64,000 bases of DNA. Origin: JBDHWG01 sp046328525 (GTDB taxonomy: Bacteria > Chloroflexota > Anaerolineae > Epilineales > JAHCIE01). Numbering within the stretch: the first letter of the stretch is position 1; each line of letters starts with the position of its first letter. The DNA lies in the NCBI GenBank assembly GCA_046328525.1, contig JAXLWK010000003.1:806001-870000 (forward strand). Direction: 5' to 3'. Shown piece after piece: positions 15,347-25,218 of this stretch. Made by a program: the position numbers and the translations under genes. The notes beneath the pieces are model-generated. The model searched no databases. It was not told the origin of the DNA and saw only the letters and a program-made list of their open reading frames with translations.

Positions 15347-17092
15347 ATGCAGCGAACTGGCGGACAGATCGTTTGGGAAGTGCTGATGAGGGAAGGCGTG
15401 GACGTCGTCTTCGGCTATCCGGGCGGCGCCATTCTCCCGACCTACGATGCGATGGTAGACTACCCCATCCATCACGTCCTGGTTCGCCACGAGCAGGGCG
15501 CGTCCCACATGGCCGACGGCTACGCCCGCGCCACCGGCAAGGTCGGCGTGTGCATCGCCACCTCTGGCCCGGGCGCGACGAACCTGATCACCGGCCTGGC
15601 GACGGCCATGCTCGATAGCTCGCCCGTGGTGGCGATCACGGGCCAGGTCGGCAGCAAGGCCATTGGCACAGACGCTTTCCAGGAAACGGACGTGACCGGC
15701 GTCTCGATGCCCGTCACCAAGCACAACTACCTGGTCACCGACGTGCGCGAGCTGGCCGGCGTCTTGCGCGAAGCGTTCCACATCGCCCGCAGCGGCCGCC
15801 CCGGCCCCGTCCTGGTGGACATCTCCAAGGACTGCCAGCAGGCGACCACCGACTTCGTCTGGGATGACCGCCCCATCCGCCTGCGCGGCTACCGTCCGCG
15901 CCCGCGCGCCCTCTCCGAGAACATGACCCAGGCGCTCGATCTCATCGCCAACGCCAAGCGCCCGGTCATCCTGGCGGGCCACGGTATCGTCCTCTCCGAC
16001 GCTTACGACGAGGTGCGCGAGTTTGCCGAGAAGACCAACACGCCCGTCGCCCTGACGCTGCTCGGCATCGGCGCCTTCCCGCGCTCCCACCCGCTGTGCA
16101 TCGGCGTGATGGGCATGCACGGTGAGGCGTATGTCAACCGCGCCATCCAGGAAGCCGACCTGCTCCTCGCCTTCGGCATGCGCTTCGACGACCGCGTGAC
16201 CGGCACGATCAAGACCTACGCGCCCAACGCCAAGAAGATCCACATCGAGCTGGACCCCACTGAAGTCAACAAGAACGTCAAGGTGGACGTGCCCATCATC
16301 AGCGACCTCAAGACGGCGCTGGAAGAGATGAATCCCCACGTCCAGCCAACCGATCATAGCCAATGGATCGCCGCCATCCAGGAGTGGGCACGCGACACCG
16401 ACGCCCGCGACATCCTGCATCAGGACCACAACGGCCACCTGTACAGCGTCCACGTCATCCGCGACCTCTGGGAGGCGACGGGCGGCAACGCCGTGACCGT
16501 GACCGACGTGGGCCAGCACCAGATGTGGGAGATGCAGTACTACAATCACGACCGCCCGCGCACCCTGATCACCTCCGGCGGCCTCGGCACGATGGGCTTC
16601 GCCCTGCCCGCGGCCATCGGCGCCAAGATGGGGCTGCCCGACGAGGAAGTGTGGGTCGTCGCCGGTGACGGCGGCTTCCAGATGACGATGGCCGAGCTGG
16701 CGACCTCGGTCCAGGAGAACGTTGACATCAAGATCGCCATCATCAACAACAACTTCCTGGGCATGGTGCGCCAGTGGCAGGAGTTCTTCTACGAGAAGCG
16801 CTACTCCGCCACGCCGCTGCTCAACCCAGACTTCACCAAGATCGCCGACGCCTACGGCATTCCGGCCTTCTGCGTGAGCCGCCGCGACGAAGTCGCCCCC
16901 ACCATCCAGAAGGTACGCGAGATGCGCGGCCCGGTGCTCATCGAGTTCCGCGTCGAGATGGAAGAAGTCGTGTACCCGATGGTGCCCGCCGGCGCCTCGT
17001 TGTCCGACATGATCCGCCGCCCGGTCGAGGGAGATGTGATCGAGGTGACGGAAGAGATGAAGGCCGCCGGCATCGGCGCGGCCAGCGTGTAG
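15347..17092 (+). CDS. ilvB: acetolactate synthase, large (catalytic) subunit
   Basis: A 581-residue thiamine-diphosphate enzyme that condenses two pyruvates to acetolactate (valine/leucine) or pyruvate with 2-oxobutyrate (isoleucine). It has GYPGGAILPTYDAM with the HEQGASHMADGYARATG segment holding the catalytic Glu, SGPGATNLITGLATA, and the ThDP/Mg motif GDGGFQMTMAELATSVQ...IINN. The ATG at 15347 has GGAGG five bases upstream and is preferred to the ATG at 15320. First structural gene of the operon, under the attenuator. ilvN follows after 17 bases. Confidence 0.97.
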   Translation: MQRTGGQIVWEVLMREGVDVVFGYPGGAILPTYDAMVDYPIHHVLVRHEQGASHMADGYARATGKVGVCIATSGPGATNLITGLATAMLDSSPVVAITGQVGSKAIGTDAFQETDVTGVSMPVTKHNYLVTDVRELAGVLREAFHIARSGRPGPVLVDISKDCQQATTDFVWDDRPIRLRGYRPRPRALSENMTQALDLIANAKRPVILAGHGIVLSDAYDEVREFAEKTNTPVALTLLGIGAFPRSHPLCIGVMGMHGEAYVNRAIQEADLLLAFGMRFDDRVTGTIKTYAPNAKKIHIELDPTEVNKNVKVDVPIISDLKTALEEMNPHVQPTDHSQWIAAIQEWARDTDARDILHQDHNGHLYSVHVIRDLWEATGGNAVTVTDVGQHQMWEMQYYNHDRPRTLITSGGLGTMGFALPAAIGAKMGLPDEEVWVVAGDGGFQMTMAELATSVQENVDIKIAIINNNFLGMVRQWQEFFYEKRYSATPLLNPDFTKIADAYGIPAFCVSRRDEVAPTIQKVREMRGPVLIEFRVEMEEVVYPMVPAGASLSDMIRRPVEGDVIEVTEEMKAAGIGAASV

Positions 17093-17109
17093 GCGCGAAG
17101 GAGCTTACC

Positions 17110-17652
17110 ATGAAACATACACTCGTGGCCCTGGTGGACAACAAGCCTGGCGTGCTGGCGCGCGTGGCCGGCCTGTTCCGCCGCCGCAACTTCAACATCG
17201 AGAGCCTCACCGTCGGCGAGACCGAGGACCCCTCCGTCTCGCGCATGACCATCGTCGTCGACTCTAACCTCGCCGACCACAGCCTGGTCGAACGCAACCT
17301 CTACAAGCTGGTCAACGTCCTGTTCGTCGAGGACATTACCGACGCCCCGACCGTGCTGCGCGACCTGCTGCTCATCAAGGTCAGCGCCGATGCCCAGCAG
17401 CGCGGCGAGATCATGCAGCTCGTGGACATCTACCGCGCCCGTATCGTGGACGTGGGGCAGCAGTCGCTCATCATCGAGATGACCGGCACCCCGGCCAAGG
17501 TAGACGCCTTCGTCCAGCTCATGCAGCCCTTTGGCATCCGCGAGATGGTGCGCACCGGCCTCATCGCCATGACCCGCAGCGACGAGCCGCTGTTCCAGGA
17601 AGAGACCGACGAGCACGCCCGCGGCGAGTGGCGTGTCATCAGCAACGCATAA
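17110..17652 (+). CDS. ilvN: acetolactate synthase, small (regulatory) subunit
   Basis: A 180-residue subunit with an N-terminal ACT domain (HTLVALVDNKPGVLARVAGLFRRRNFNIESL) and a C-terminal ALS-associated domain (LLLIKVSADAQQRGEIMQLVDIYRARIVDV). It activates IlvB and confers feedback inhibition by valine in related enzymes. AAGGAG lies upstream of the ATG. It is tightly spaced between ilvB and ilvC. Confidence 0.96.
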   Translation: MKHTLVALVDNKPGVLARVAGLFRRRNFNIESLTVGETEDPSVSRMTIVVDSNLADHSLVERNLYKLVNVLFVEDITDAPTVLRDLLLIKVSADAQQRGEIMQLVDIYRARIVDVGQQSLIIEMTGTPAKVDAFVQLMQPFGIREMVRTGLIAMTRSDEPLFQEETDEHARGEWRVISNA

Positions 17653-17670
17653 GGTACAAGGAGCCTCTGA

Positions 17671-18723
17671 ATGGCTAACATTTACTACGACCGCCACGCC
17701 GACACGAAGTACCTCGAAGGGAAAACCGTCGCCGTCATCGGCTACGGCTCCCAGGGGCACGCCCACGCGCTGAACCTCAAGGACAGCGGCGTTGACGTGG
17801 TGGTCGGTCTGCACGAGGGCAGCAAGTCGCGCGCCAAGGCCGAGGCCGACGGCCTGCGCGTCTACTCGGTAGACGACGCGGCGGAGATGGCAGACATCAT
17901 CATGATGCTGGTGCCGGACACCTCGACGGCCCACGTCTACCGCGAGAACGTCGAGAAGCACCTGAAGCCGGGCAAGATGCTCATGTTCGCCCACGGCTTC
18001 GCCATCCGCTTCAAGACCGTCCAGCCGCCGCAGGACGTGGACGTCGCCATGATCGCCCCGAAGGCGCCCGGCCACCGCGTCCGCGAGGTCTACAAGGATG
18101 GCGGCGGCGTGCCGTCGCTCATCGCGGTCGAGCAGGACGCCACCGGCCGCGCCTTCCAGACGGCCCTGGCTTACGGTGTAGCGATTGGCTCCGGCCGCGC
18201 CGGCATCGTCGAGACGACGTTCACCGAGGAAACCGAGACCGACCTGTTCGGCGAGCAGGCTGTGCTGTGCGGCGGCGTCTCGCACCTGGTGCAGGCCGGC
18301 TTCGAGACCCTGGTCGAGGCGGGCTACCAGCCGGAGATTGCCTACTTCGAGTGCCTGCACGAGCTGAAGCTCATTGTTGACCTGATGTACCAGGGCGGCC
18401 TGAGCTACATGCGCTACTCTGTCTCGGACACGGCAGAGTACGGCGACTACACCGGCGGGCCGCGCGTCATCAACGACGGGACCAAGGCCGAGATGCGCCG
18501 CATGCTGGACGACATCCAGAGCGGGCGCTTCGCCGAGCAATGGCTGCGCGAGAACGCCGAGGACCGCCCGTTCTTCAACGCCGAGCGGGCGCGCGAGGCG
18601 GGCAGTCAGATCGAGCAGGTTGGCCTGGGGCTGCGGGCGATGATGCCGTGGCTGAATCCGAAGGTCAGCCCTCTGGTACAGCAGGGCCAGCCGGTCAAGG
18701 CGGGCGAGGCCGAGGATAGCTAA
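17671..18723 (+). CDS. ilvC: ketol-acid reductoisomerase
   Basis: A 350-residue class I enzyme that isomerises and reduces acetolactate or acetohydroxybutyrate. The Rossmann motif GYGSQGHAHALNLKDSGVDVVVGL is at residues 23-46. The cofactor-specificity loop HEGSKSRAKAEADG follows, with Ser/Arg as in NADPH users. The knotted C-terminal domain carries the metal ligands (ETDLFGEQAVLCGG...EAGYQPEIAYFECLHELKLIVDLMYQGG). AAGGAG precedes the ATG, and it starts 18 bases after ilvN. Confidence 0.97.
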   Translation: MANIYYDRHADTKYLEGKTVAVIGYGSQGHAHALNLKDSGVDVVVGLHEGSKSRAKAEADGLRVYSVDDAAEMADIIMMLVPDTSTAHVYRENVEKHLKPGKMLMFAHGFAIRFKTVQPPQDVDVAMIAPKAPGHRVREVYKDGGGVPSLIAVEQDATGRAFQTALAYGVAIGSGRAGIVETTFTEETETDLFGEQAVLCGGVSHLVQAGFETLVEAGYQPEIAYFECLHELKLIVDLMYQGGLSYMRYSVSDTAEYGDYTGGPRVINDGTKAEMRRMLDDIQSGRFAEQWLRENAEDRPFFNAERAREAGSQIEQVGLGLRAMMPWLNPKVSPLVQQGQPVKAGEAEDS

Positions 18724-18733
18724 CGGACAAGTA

Positions 18734-18778
18734 GGGACACAGGCGCGACCGACATACCATCGGAGACGCCTGTGTCCC
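18734..18778 (+). repeat. large hairpin between ilvC and leuA
   Basis: GGGACACAGGCG and its exact complement are separated by 21 bases that contain a further small stem. It is preceded by GTA like the other palindromic repeats and is not followed by a T-run. Confidence 0.6.
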
Positions 18779-18809
18779 GCGTTAGGGCGTCGCAAGGAAA
18801 GGAGGCGCT

Positions 18810-18902
18810 GTGAGCGAAGATGGCCTTAGATGCGGTAGCCAGGTGGGCTACCGAGAGTTTGCGGAACCACTGAAATTACCAACCGACAATGACACGCTGT
18901 GA
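18810..18902 (+). CDS. possible leuA leader peptide
   Basis: A 30-codon frame starting at GTG 18810 with an excellent AAAGGAGG four bases upstream (18798-18805). The peptide ends EPLKLPTDNDTL; four of the 30 residues are Leu, including the last codon before the stop. It is followed by a large imperfect stem (18901-18964) ahead of leuA. It could be a leader controlling leuA expression. The Leu content is modest and there is no U-run terminator, so this is tentative. Confidence 0.35.
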   Translation: MSEDGLRCGSQVGYREFAEPLKLPTDNDTL

Positions 18903-18964
18903 GGCGCACGCGGGAGGGGGTCTTGCCCCCATGCGCCCCTCCGGCCCCTTGCCGCGTGCCCCTC
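18901..18964 (+). promoter_or_regulatory. long stem structure ahead of leuA
   Basis: GAGGCGCACGCGG pairs with CCGCGTGCCCCTC (12 of 13 positions), and inside it GGGGG pairs with CCCCC across a five-base loop (18916-18930). It ends 8 bases before the AAGGAG of leuA, so it could affect translation initiation. Confidence 0.4.
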
Positions 18965-18986
18965 ACTCTCAAGGAGCATACCAACC

Positions 18987-20609
<1,623 letters not shown>

Positions 20610-20649
20610 ACTCTATCCCTCACCTTCCCCCGTCTTGCTGCGCTCGACA

Positions 20650-20684
20650 CCCCTTCCTCCCCCACTTGTGGGGGGAGGAAGGGG
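20650..20684. repeat. hairpin of the C-rich/G-rich repeat type
   Basis: CCCCTTCCTCCCCCAC pairs with GTGGGGGGAGGAAGGGG (one extra G) across TT. It resembles the CCCTCTCCC-CTTGT-GGGAGAGGG hairpins at 26295 and 42197. It sits between leuA and leuC. Confidence 0.6.
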
Positions 20685-20729
20685 CGGGGGATAGAGGAGG
20701 GACAATTATATGGAACGGGAAAGGATCCT

Positions 20730-22142
20730 ATGTCTGCGAACCGACCACGGACTCTGTTCGAGAAAATCTGGGACAGCCACGTCGTCAAGACCGACCCCGG
20801 CGCGCCCACGGTCCTCTACATTGACCTGCACCTGGTGCACGAAGTGACCTCGCCCCAGGCATTCACCGGCCTGCGCGAGAAGGGCCTGACGGTGCGTCGG
20901 CCCGACCGCACCGTCGCCACGATTGACCATAGCGTCCCGACGACCCCGCGCTCGATCCCCATCATGGACGTGATGGCCGCGAAGCAGATCGAGCAGATGC
21001 GCACAAACGCCCGCGACTTTGGCATCACCCTGTACGACATTGACACGCGCGAGCAGGGCATCGTCCACGTCATCGGGCCGCAGCTGGGCCTGACGCAGCC
21101 GGGCATGACCATCGTTTGCGGCGACAGCCACACCTCGACCCACGGCGCATTCGGCGCGCTGGCCTTCGGCATCGGCACGAGCGAGGTCGAGCACGTCCTC
21201 GCCACCCAGTGCCTCCTCCAGCGCAAGCCCAAGACGATGGAAGTGCGCGTGGACGGCACGCTGCACCCCGGCGTCTCGGCCAAAGACATCATCCTGGCCG
21301 TCATCGCCCGGAACGGCGTCGGCGGCGGCACCGGCTACGTCTTCGAGTATACCGGCAGCGCCATCCGCGCCCTGACGATGGAGGGGCGCATGACGGTGTG
21401 CAACATGAGCATCGAGGGCGGCGCGCGCGCCGGGATGATCGCGCCGGACGACACGACCTTCGAGTACCTGGCCGGCCGGCCCTTCTCCCCGAAGGGCGAA
21501 GCCTGGGAGACGGCCGTTGCCCGCTGGCAAATGTTGCCGACCGACGACGGCGCGACCTATGACCGCTCGATGACCCTCAACGCCGACGAGCTGGAGCCGA
21601 TGATTACGTATGGCACCAACCCCGGCATGGGCATGCCCATCACGGGCCGCGTTCCCAGCCCCGACGACTTCTCGGATGCGCTCCAGCGCACTTCCCTGGA
21701 AAAGGCGCTGGCCTACATGGACCTGCGGCCGGGCCAGCCTCTACTCGGCCACCCCGTGGACGTCGTGTTCATCGGCTCGTGCACCAACTCGCGCATCACC
21801 GACCTGCGCCAGGCAGCCGGCCTGCTGAAGGGCCGCACCGTTAGCCCGAACGTGCGCGTCATGGTCGTGCCCGGCTCGGCCGAGATTAAGGCCCAGGCGG
21901 AGAGTGAGGGCCTGGACCAGGTCTTCAAGGCGGCGGGCGCGGAATGGCGCGAGGCCGGTTGTAGCATGTGCATCGCCATGAACGGCGACGAGCTGCGCCC
22001 CGGCCAGTACTGCGTCAGCACGAGCAACCGCAACTTCGAGGGGCGCCAGGGGCGCGGCGGGCGGACGTTCCTCGCCAGCCCGCTCACCGCCGCCGCGACC
22101 GCCCTGACCGGCGTCGTCACCGACGTGCGGACAATGATGTAG
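20730..22142 (+). CDS. leuC: isopropylmalate isomerase, large subunit
   Basis: A 470-residue aconitase-family subunit. The [4Fe-4S] cysteines are visible in VFIGSCTNSR and in EAGCSMCIAMNGD, and the substrate region CGDSHTSTHGAFGALAFGIGTSEVEHVLATQ is intact. It needs LeuD to form the active enzyme, which isomerises 2- to 3-isopropylmalate and also acts on citramalate. AAAGGAT precedes the ATG. Unusually, leuD does not follow directly, because a hicBA module lies between. Confidence 0.96.
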   Translation: MSANRPRTLFEKIWDSHVVKTDPGAPTVLYIDLHLVHEVTSPQAFTGLREKGLTVRRPDRTVATIDHSVPTTPRSIPIMDVMAAKQIEQMRTNARDFGITLYDIDTREQGIVHVIGPQLGLTQPGMTIVCGDSHTSTHGAFGALAFGIGTSEVEHVLATQCLLQRKPKTMEVRVDGTLHPGVSAKDIILAVIARNGVGGGTGYVFEYTGSAIRALTMEGRMTVCNMSIEGGARAGMIAPDDTTFEYLAGRPFSPKGEAWETAVARWQMLPTDDGATYDRSMTLNADELEPMITYGTNPGMGMPITGRVPSPDDFSDALQRTSLEKALAYMDLRPGQPLLGHPVDVVFIGSCTNSRITDLRQAAGLLKGRTVSPNVRVMVVPGSAEIKAQAESEGLDQVFKAAGAEWREAGCSMCIAMNGDELRPGQYCVSTSNRNFEGRQGRGGRTFLASPLTAAATALTGVVTDVRTMM

Positions 22143-22147
22143 CGGTT

Positions 22148-22175
22148 TTGACTGTCGCTCGATGTCGGCTACAAT
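22148..22175 (+). promoter_or_regulatory. internal promoter of hicBA
   Basis: TTGACT, a 16-base spacer and TACAAT, directly after the leuC stop and about 44 bases before hicB. It could also supply extra leuD-cimA transcript. Confidence 0.6.
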
Positions 22176-22218
22176 CCTACCCTCAGTGAGCGTGGTGTTA
22201 TGGCAGGGAGGGTCAGAG

Positions 22219-22437
22219 ATGGTGCAAAACTATCTGGTCAAGTACATCGAGACGCCGTCGGGCTTCATGGGTCAGGTTGTCGAGTGGCCTGAAGTCATCA
22301 GCGAGGGGGAAACCCTCGCCGAGTGCCGCGAGAGTGTTGAAGACGCACTCAAGGAGATGGTCGTGGCATATCGTCAACTGGGCAAAGAGATTCCGGTTGG
22401 CCGCTTCTTGATCGAGCCAGTATCCGTAGAGGTCTAG
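22219..22437 (+). CDS. hicB: HicB family antitoxin
   Basis: A 72-residue HicB-like protein with the partial RNase H fold signature (LVKYIETPSGFMGQVVEWPEVISEGETLAECRESVEDALKEMV). It would neutralise HicA. The C-terminus is short and has no obvious extra helix-turn-helix. The ATG at 22219 has GGGAGG upstream. Its stop overlaps the HicA start by one base. The gene order is antitoxin first, as in many hicBA loci. Confidence 0.88.
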   Translation: MVQNYLVKYIETPSGFMGQVVEWPEVISEGETLAECRESVEDALKEMVVAYRQLGKEIPVGRFLIEPVSVEV

Positions 22438-22625
22438 TGTCTGTCAAACGGGTTGACCTGGTGCGGCATCTAGAGCAGCATGGCTTCACCTTGCTGCGCG
22501 AGGGAGCCAAACACTCCATCTACACCAATGGCGTCAAGGTCATTCCCGTGAAACGGCATCGCGTCTTCGACCGCATCACCGCAAACGAGATCTGCAAACA
22601 AGCAGGTGTTCCACGTATCGCATAA
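22437..22625 (+). CDS. hicA: HicA family mRNA interferase toxin
   Basis: A 62-residue HicA toxin with a double-stranded-RNA-binding-like fold: KRVDLVRHLEQHGFTLLREGAKHSIY, with the catalytic His in AKHSIY, then VIPVKRHRVFDRITANEICKQAG. HicA cleaves mRNA when HicB is lost. It starts at GTG 22437 overlapping the hicB stop (TAGTG), so translation is coupled. It ends ten bases before leuD. Confidence 0.87.
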   Translation: MSVKRVDLVRHLEQHGFTLLREGAKHSIYTNGVKVIPVKRHRVFDRITANEICKQAGVPRIA

Positions 22626-22635
22626 GGACATCGCC

Positions 22636-23247
22636 ATGCCCGAACCGTTGAAACCGTTCCGCAGCCAGGTCGTCGTCATGCCGACGGCCAACATTGACAC
22701 CGACCAGATTATCCCAGCCCGTTACCTCAAGGTGACCGACAAGCATCAGCTCGGCCAGTACCTCTTTTCCGACTGGCGCTACCGCGACGGCGAGCCGATT
22801 CCGGACTTCATCCTCAACGAGCCAGAGATGAAAGGGCGGCAGGTCCTCCTCGCCGGCGACAACTTCGGCTGCGGCAGCTCGCGCGAGCACGCGCCGTGGG
22901 CGCTGGTGGACTACGGCTTCCGTGCCATCATCAGCACGTCGTTCGCCGACATCTTCCGCAACAACGCCCTGAAGAACGGCCTCCTGCCGGTCGCCGTCGG
23001 GGGCGAAGTGCACGAGACGTTGATGGCGCAGTTGGCCGCCGACCCCGACGCTACGGTCGCCGTGGACCTCGAAGCTGAGACGCTGACGCTGCCCGACGGG
23101 CAGATGGTACGCTTCCCGATTGACCCGTTCGCCAGGACGTGCCTGCTCCAGGGCGTTGACGAGCTAGGCTACCTCATGAACCTGTCGGGCGACATCGCCG
23201 CCTTCGAGAGCGAACACGAGCGCCGCGTCGAGGCGGCCGCCGGGTGA
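22636..23247 (+). CDS. leuD: isopropylmalate isomerase, small subunit
   Basis: A 203-residue swivel-domain subunit. The N-terminus PFRSQVVVMPTANIDTDQIIPARYLK and the motif GDNFGCGSSREHAPWAL are diagnostic. It partners LeuC, encoded 0.5 kb upstream beyond hicBA. The ATG at 22636 has AAGGA about seven bases upstream, so it follows hicA closely and could be cotranscribed from either the operon or the hic promoter. Confidence 0.95.
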   Translation: MPEPLKPFRSQVVVMPTANIDTDQIIPARYLKVTDKHQLGQYLFSDWRYRDGEPIPDFILNEPEMKGRQVLLAGDNFGCGSSREHAPWALVDYGFRAIISTSFADIFRNNALKNGLLPVAVGGEVHETLMAQLAADPDATVAVDLEAETLTLPDGQMVRFPIDPFARTCLLQGVDELGYLMNLSGDIAAFESEHERRVEAAAG

Positions 23248-23504
23248 TGAGTGTGACCTGTCCCATGCTTCGGCATGCCGTGACGGCCGACGAGACGCGG
23301 GCCGCCCGGCGCGTGTCTCTGTCCGCGTATCCCTGCACTTCGATTATCATTATTGGCCGGGGGTGACAGTGCGCTGTCACCCCTGAGTTCGTGCGGGGGT
23401 GGCGGCGGCACAGGCGGCGCTCCTCCCCGCAATGGCGCTTGCGGAGCCAGCCCTGACGGACGGTCCGCGGCCCCAACCGCCCCACGCGGGCAAGGAGAGA
23501 GCGA
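23248..23504. other. leuD-cimA intergenic region
   Basis: 257 bases without a convincing gene. It contains the perfect hairpin at 23360-23383 and a CAAGGAGAG ribosome binding site for cimA near the end. Confidence 0.6.
23360..23383 (+). repeat. perfect 10-bp hairpin upstream of cimA
   Basis: GGGGTGACAG-tgcg-CTGTCACCCC with a four-base loop. No T-run follows. It could be a protein-binding palindrome or an RNA processing site. Confidence 0.6.
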
Positions 23505-25085
23505 ATGCGCATCCTGATCTACGACACCACCCTCCGCGACGGAACCCAGCACGCCGGCGTGTCCCTGTCCGTCGAAGACAAGCTCAAGATCACATCCCGC
23601 CTCGATGAATTCGGCGTTGACTACATCGAAGGCGGCTGGCCCGGCTCGAACCCCAAGGACATCGAGTATTTCCGCCGCGTCGGCAGTCTCCCCCTGCGCC
23701 ACGCCCGTGTCACGGCCTTTGGCTCCACCCGCAAGGCCGACACGCCCGTCGCCGAGGACGCCCAGGTACAGCTCCTCGTGGACGCGGGAACCCCGGCCAT
23801 TGCCATCTTCGGCAAATCCTCCGACCTGCACGTCGAGCACGTCCTGCGCACCACCCTCGAAGAGAACCTGGGGATGATCGGCGACACCGTCGCCTACCTC
23901 AAGTCCCACGGGCGCGAGGTCGTCTACGACGCCGAGCATTTCTTTGACGGGTACAAGCGCAACCCGGCGTACGCCCTCAAGACCATCCAGGCGGCGGCAA
24001 GCGCCGGCGCCGATGTCGTCGTCCTGTGCGACACCAACGGCGGCTGCATGCCGTGGGAGGTGGAGGACATCGTAGACGCGGCAGTGGCGGCCATCCCCGG
24101 TGTCCCTATCGGTATCCATGCCCACGACGACGCCGGCTGTGGGGTCATCAACACCCTGGCGGCCGTGCGCCACGGGGCAATGCACGTGCAGGGGACGGTC
24201 AACGGCTACGGGGAGCGCGTCGGCAACGCGAACCTGTGCACGATTGTGCCCAACCTGGCGCTCAAGATGGGCTACGAAGTCCTCACGCCGGGCGCGCTGA
24301 CCCGCCTGACCGAGCTGTCCCGCTACATCGCCGAGGTTTCCAACATGGGCCTCGACCCGCGCCTGCCCTACGTCGGCTCGGCCGCGTTCACCCACAAGGG
24401 CGGCACCCACGTCGCGGCGATCCTGCGCGTCGAAGAGAGCTACCAGCACATTGACCCGACCCTCGTCGGCAACGAAAAGGTCGTCGTCATCTCGGAGCTA
24501 TCCGGCCAGGGGAACATCCTCTATAAGGCGGACGAGTTCGGGGTCGAAGTGAACGGGAAGAGTGGGGTACGGGAAGTACTGCAACGGGTGAAGGAGCTGG
24601 AAAACCAGGGCTTCTCGTTCGAGGGGGCCGAGGCGTCGGTAGACCTGATGCTGCGGCGGGTGCAGCCCGGCTATCAGCCGCCGTTTGAGCTGATTGACTT
24701 CCACGCGATCGTCGAACACCGCCAGGGCCGCGGCCTGCTGGCCGAGGCGTCGGTCAAGGTGAAGGTTGGGGATGAGGTCGCGCACACCGTCGCCGACGGC
24801 AACGGCCCGGTCAACGCCCTGGACCGCGCGCTGCGCAAGGCGCTCGTCCCGCACTACCCGCACCTGGCGGCAATGCGCCTGGTGGACTACAAAGTCCGCA
24901 TCCTGGACTCCCACGCCGCGACCGGCGCGGTAACGCGCGTGCTGCTCGACTCGGCGAGCGGCGACATGACGTGGAGCACGGTGGGGGCCTCGACCAACAT
25001 CATCGAGGCGTCGTGGCAGGCGCTGGCCGACTCGTTCGAGTATGCCGTCATCGCCACAAGCGAGCCGTCCCCGATCACAGCCTAA
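23505..25085 (+). CDS. cimA: (R)-citramalate synthase
   Basis: A 526-residue enzyme of the LeuA/homocitrate synthase superfamily. The N-terminus YDTTLRDGTQHAGVSLSVEDKLKI and FGVDYIEGGWPGSNPKD are typical of the citramalate synthase branch (pyruvate + acetyl-CoA) rather than LeuA. The metal motif reads IGIHAHDDAGCGVINTLAAV, and a C-terminal regulatory domain is present. It implies the threonine-independent route to 2-oxobutyrate for isoleucine, sharing LeuCD upstream. It is the last gene of the operon. No leuB, ilvD or ilvE is in the window. Confidence 0.92.
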   Translation: MRILIYDTTLRDGTQHAGVSLSVEDKLKITSRLDEFGVDYIEGGWPGSNPKDIEYFRRVGSLPLRHARVTAFGSTRKADTPVAEDAQVQLLVDAGTPAIAIFGKSSDLHVEHVLRTTLEENLGMIGDTVAYLKSHGREVVYDAEHFFDGYKRNPAYALKTIQAAASAGADVVVLCDTNGGCMPWEVEDIVDAAVAAIPGVPIGIHAHDDAGCGVINTLAAVRHGAMHVQGTVNGYGERVGNANLCTIVPNLALKMGYEVLTPGALTRLTELSRYIAEVSNMGLDPRLPYVGSAAFTHKGGTHVAAILRVEESYQHIDPTLVGNEKVVVISELSGQGNILYKADEFGVEVNGKSGVREVLQRVKELENQGFSFEGAEASVDLMLRRVQPGYQPPFELIDFHAIVEHRQGRGLLAEASVKVKVGDEVAHTVADGNGPVNALDRALRKALVPHYPHLAAMRLVDYKVRILDSHAATGAVTRVLLDSASGDMTWSTVGASTNIIEASWQALADSFEYAVIATSEPSPITA

Positions 25086-25136
25086 ACGGGTCCGAAGGTA
25101 AAATCTACTGGCTGCTGCGCGTGCAATGAGAGAAAT

Positions 25137-25166
25137 GGTAGCTCCACAGCATAGCGTGGAGCTACC
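25137..25166. repeat. GTAG...CTAC palindrome, type F
   Basis: GGTAGCTCCAC and its exact complement around an eight-base loop, after cimA. A type C palindrome follows nine bases later. Confidence 0.7.
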
Positions 25167-25174
25167 AGAGACAT

Positions 25175-25195
25175 GTAGTGGCGACTTCCAGTCGC
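25175..25195. repeat. CGACTTCAGTCG-type palindrome (type C)
   Basis: GTAGTG followed by GCGACT-TCC-AGTCGC. It lies 23 bases left of the IS copy. Confidence 0.65.
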
Positions 25196-25218
25196 TCTCG
25201 CGGTCGCAGAACGACTAA

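Noticed and set aside
16852..18795. 647-codon minus-strand frame opposite ilvB-ilvN-ilvC
   Set aside because: Antisense to three unmistakable genes; low-complexity translation.
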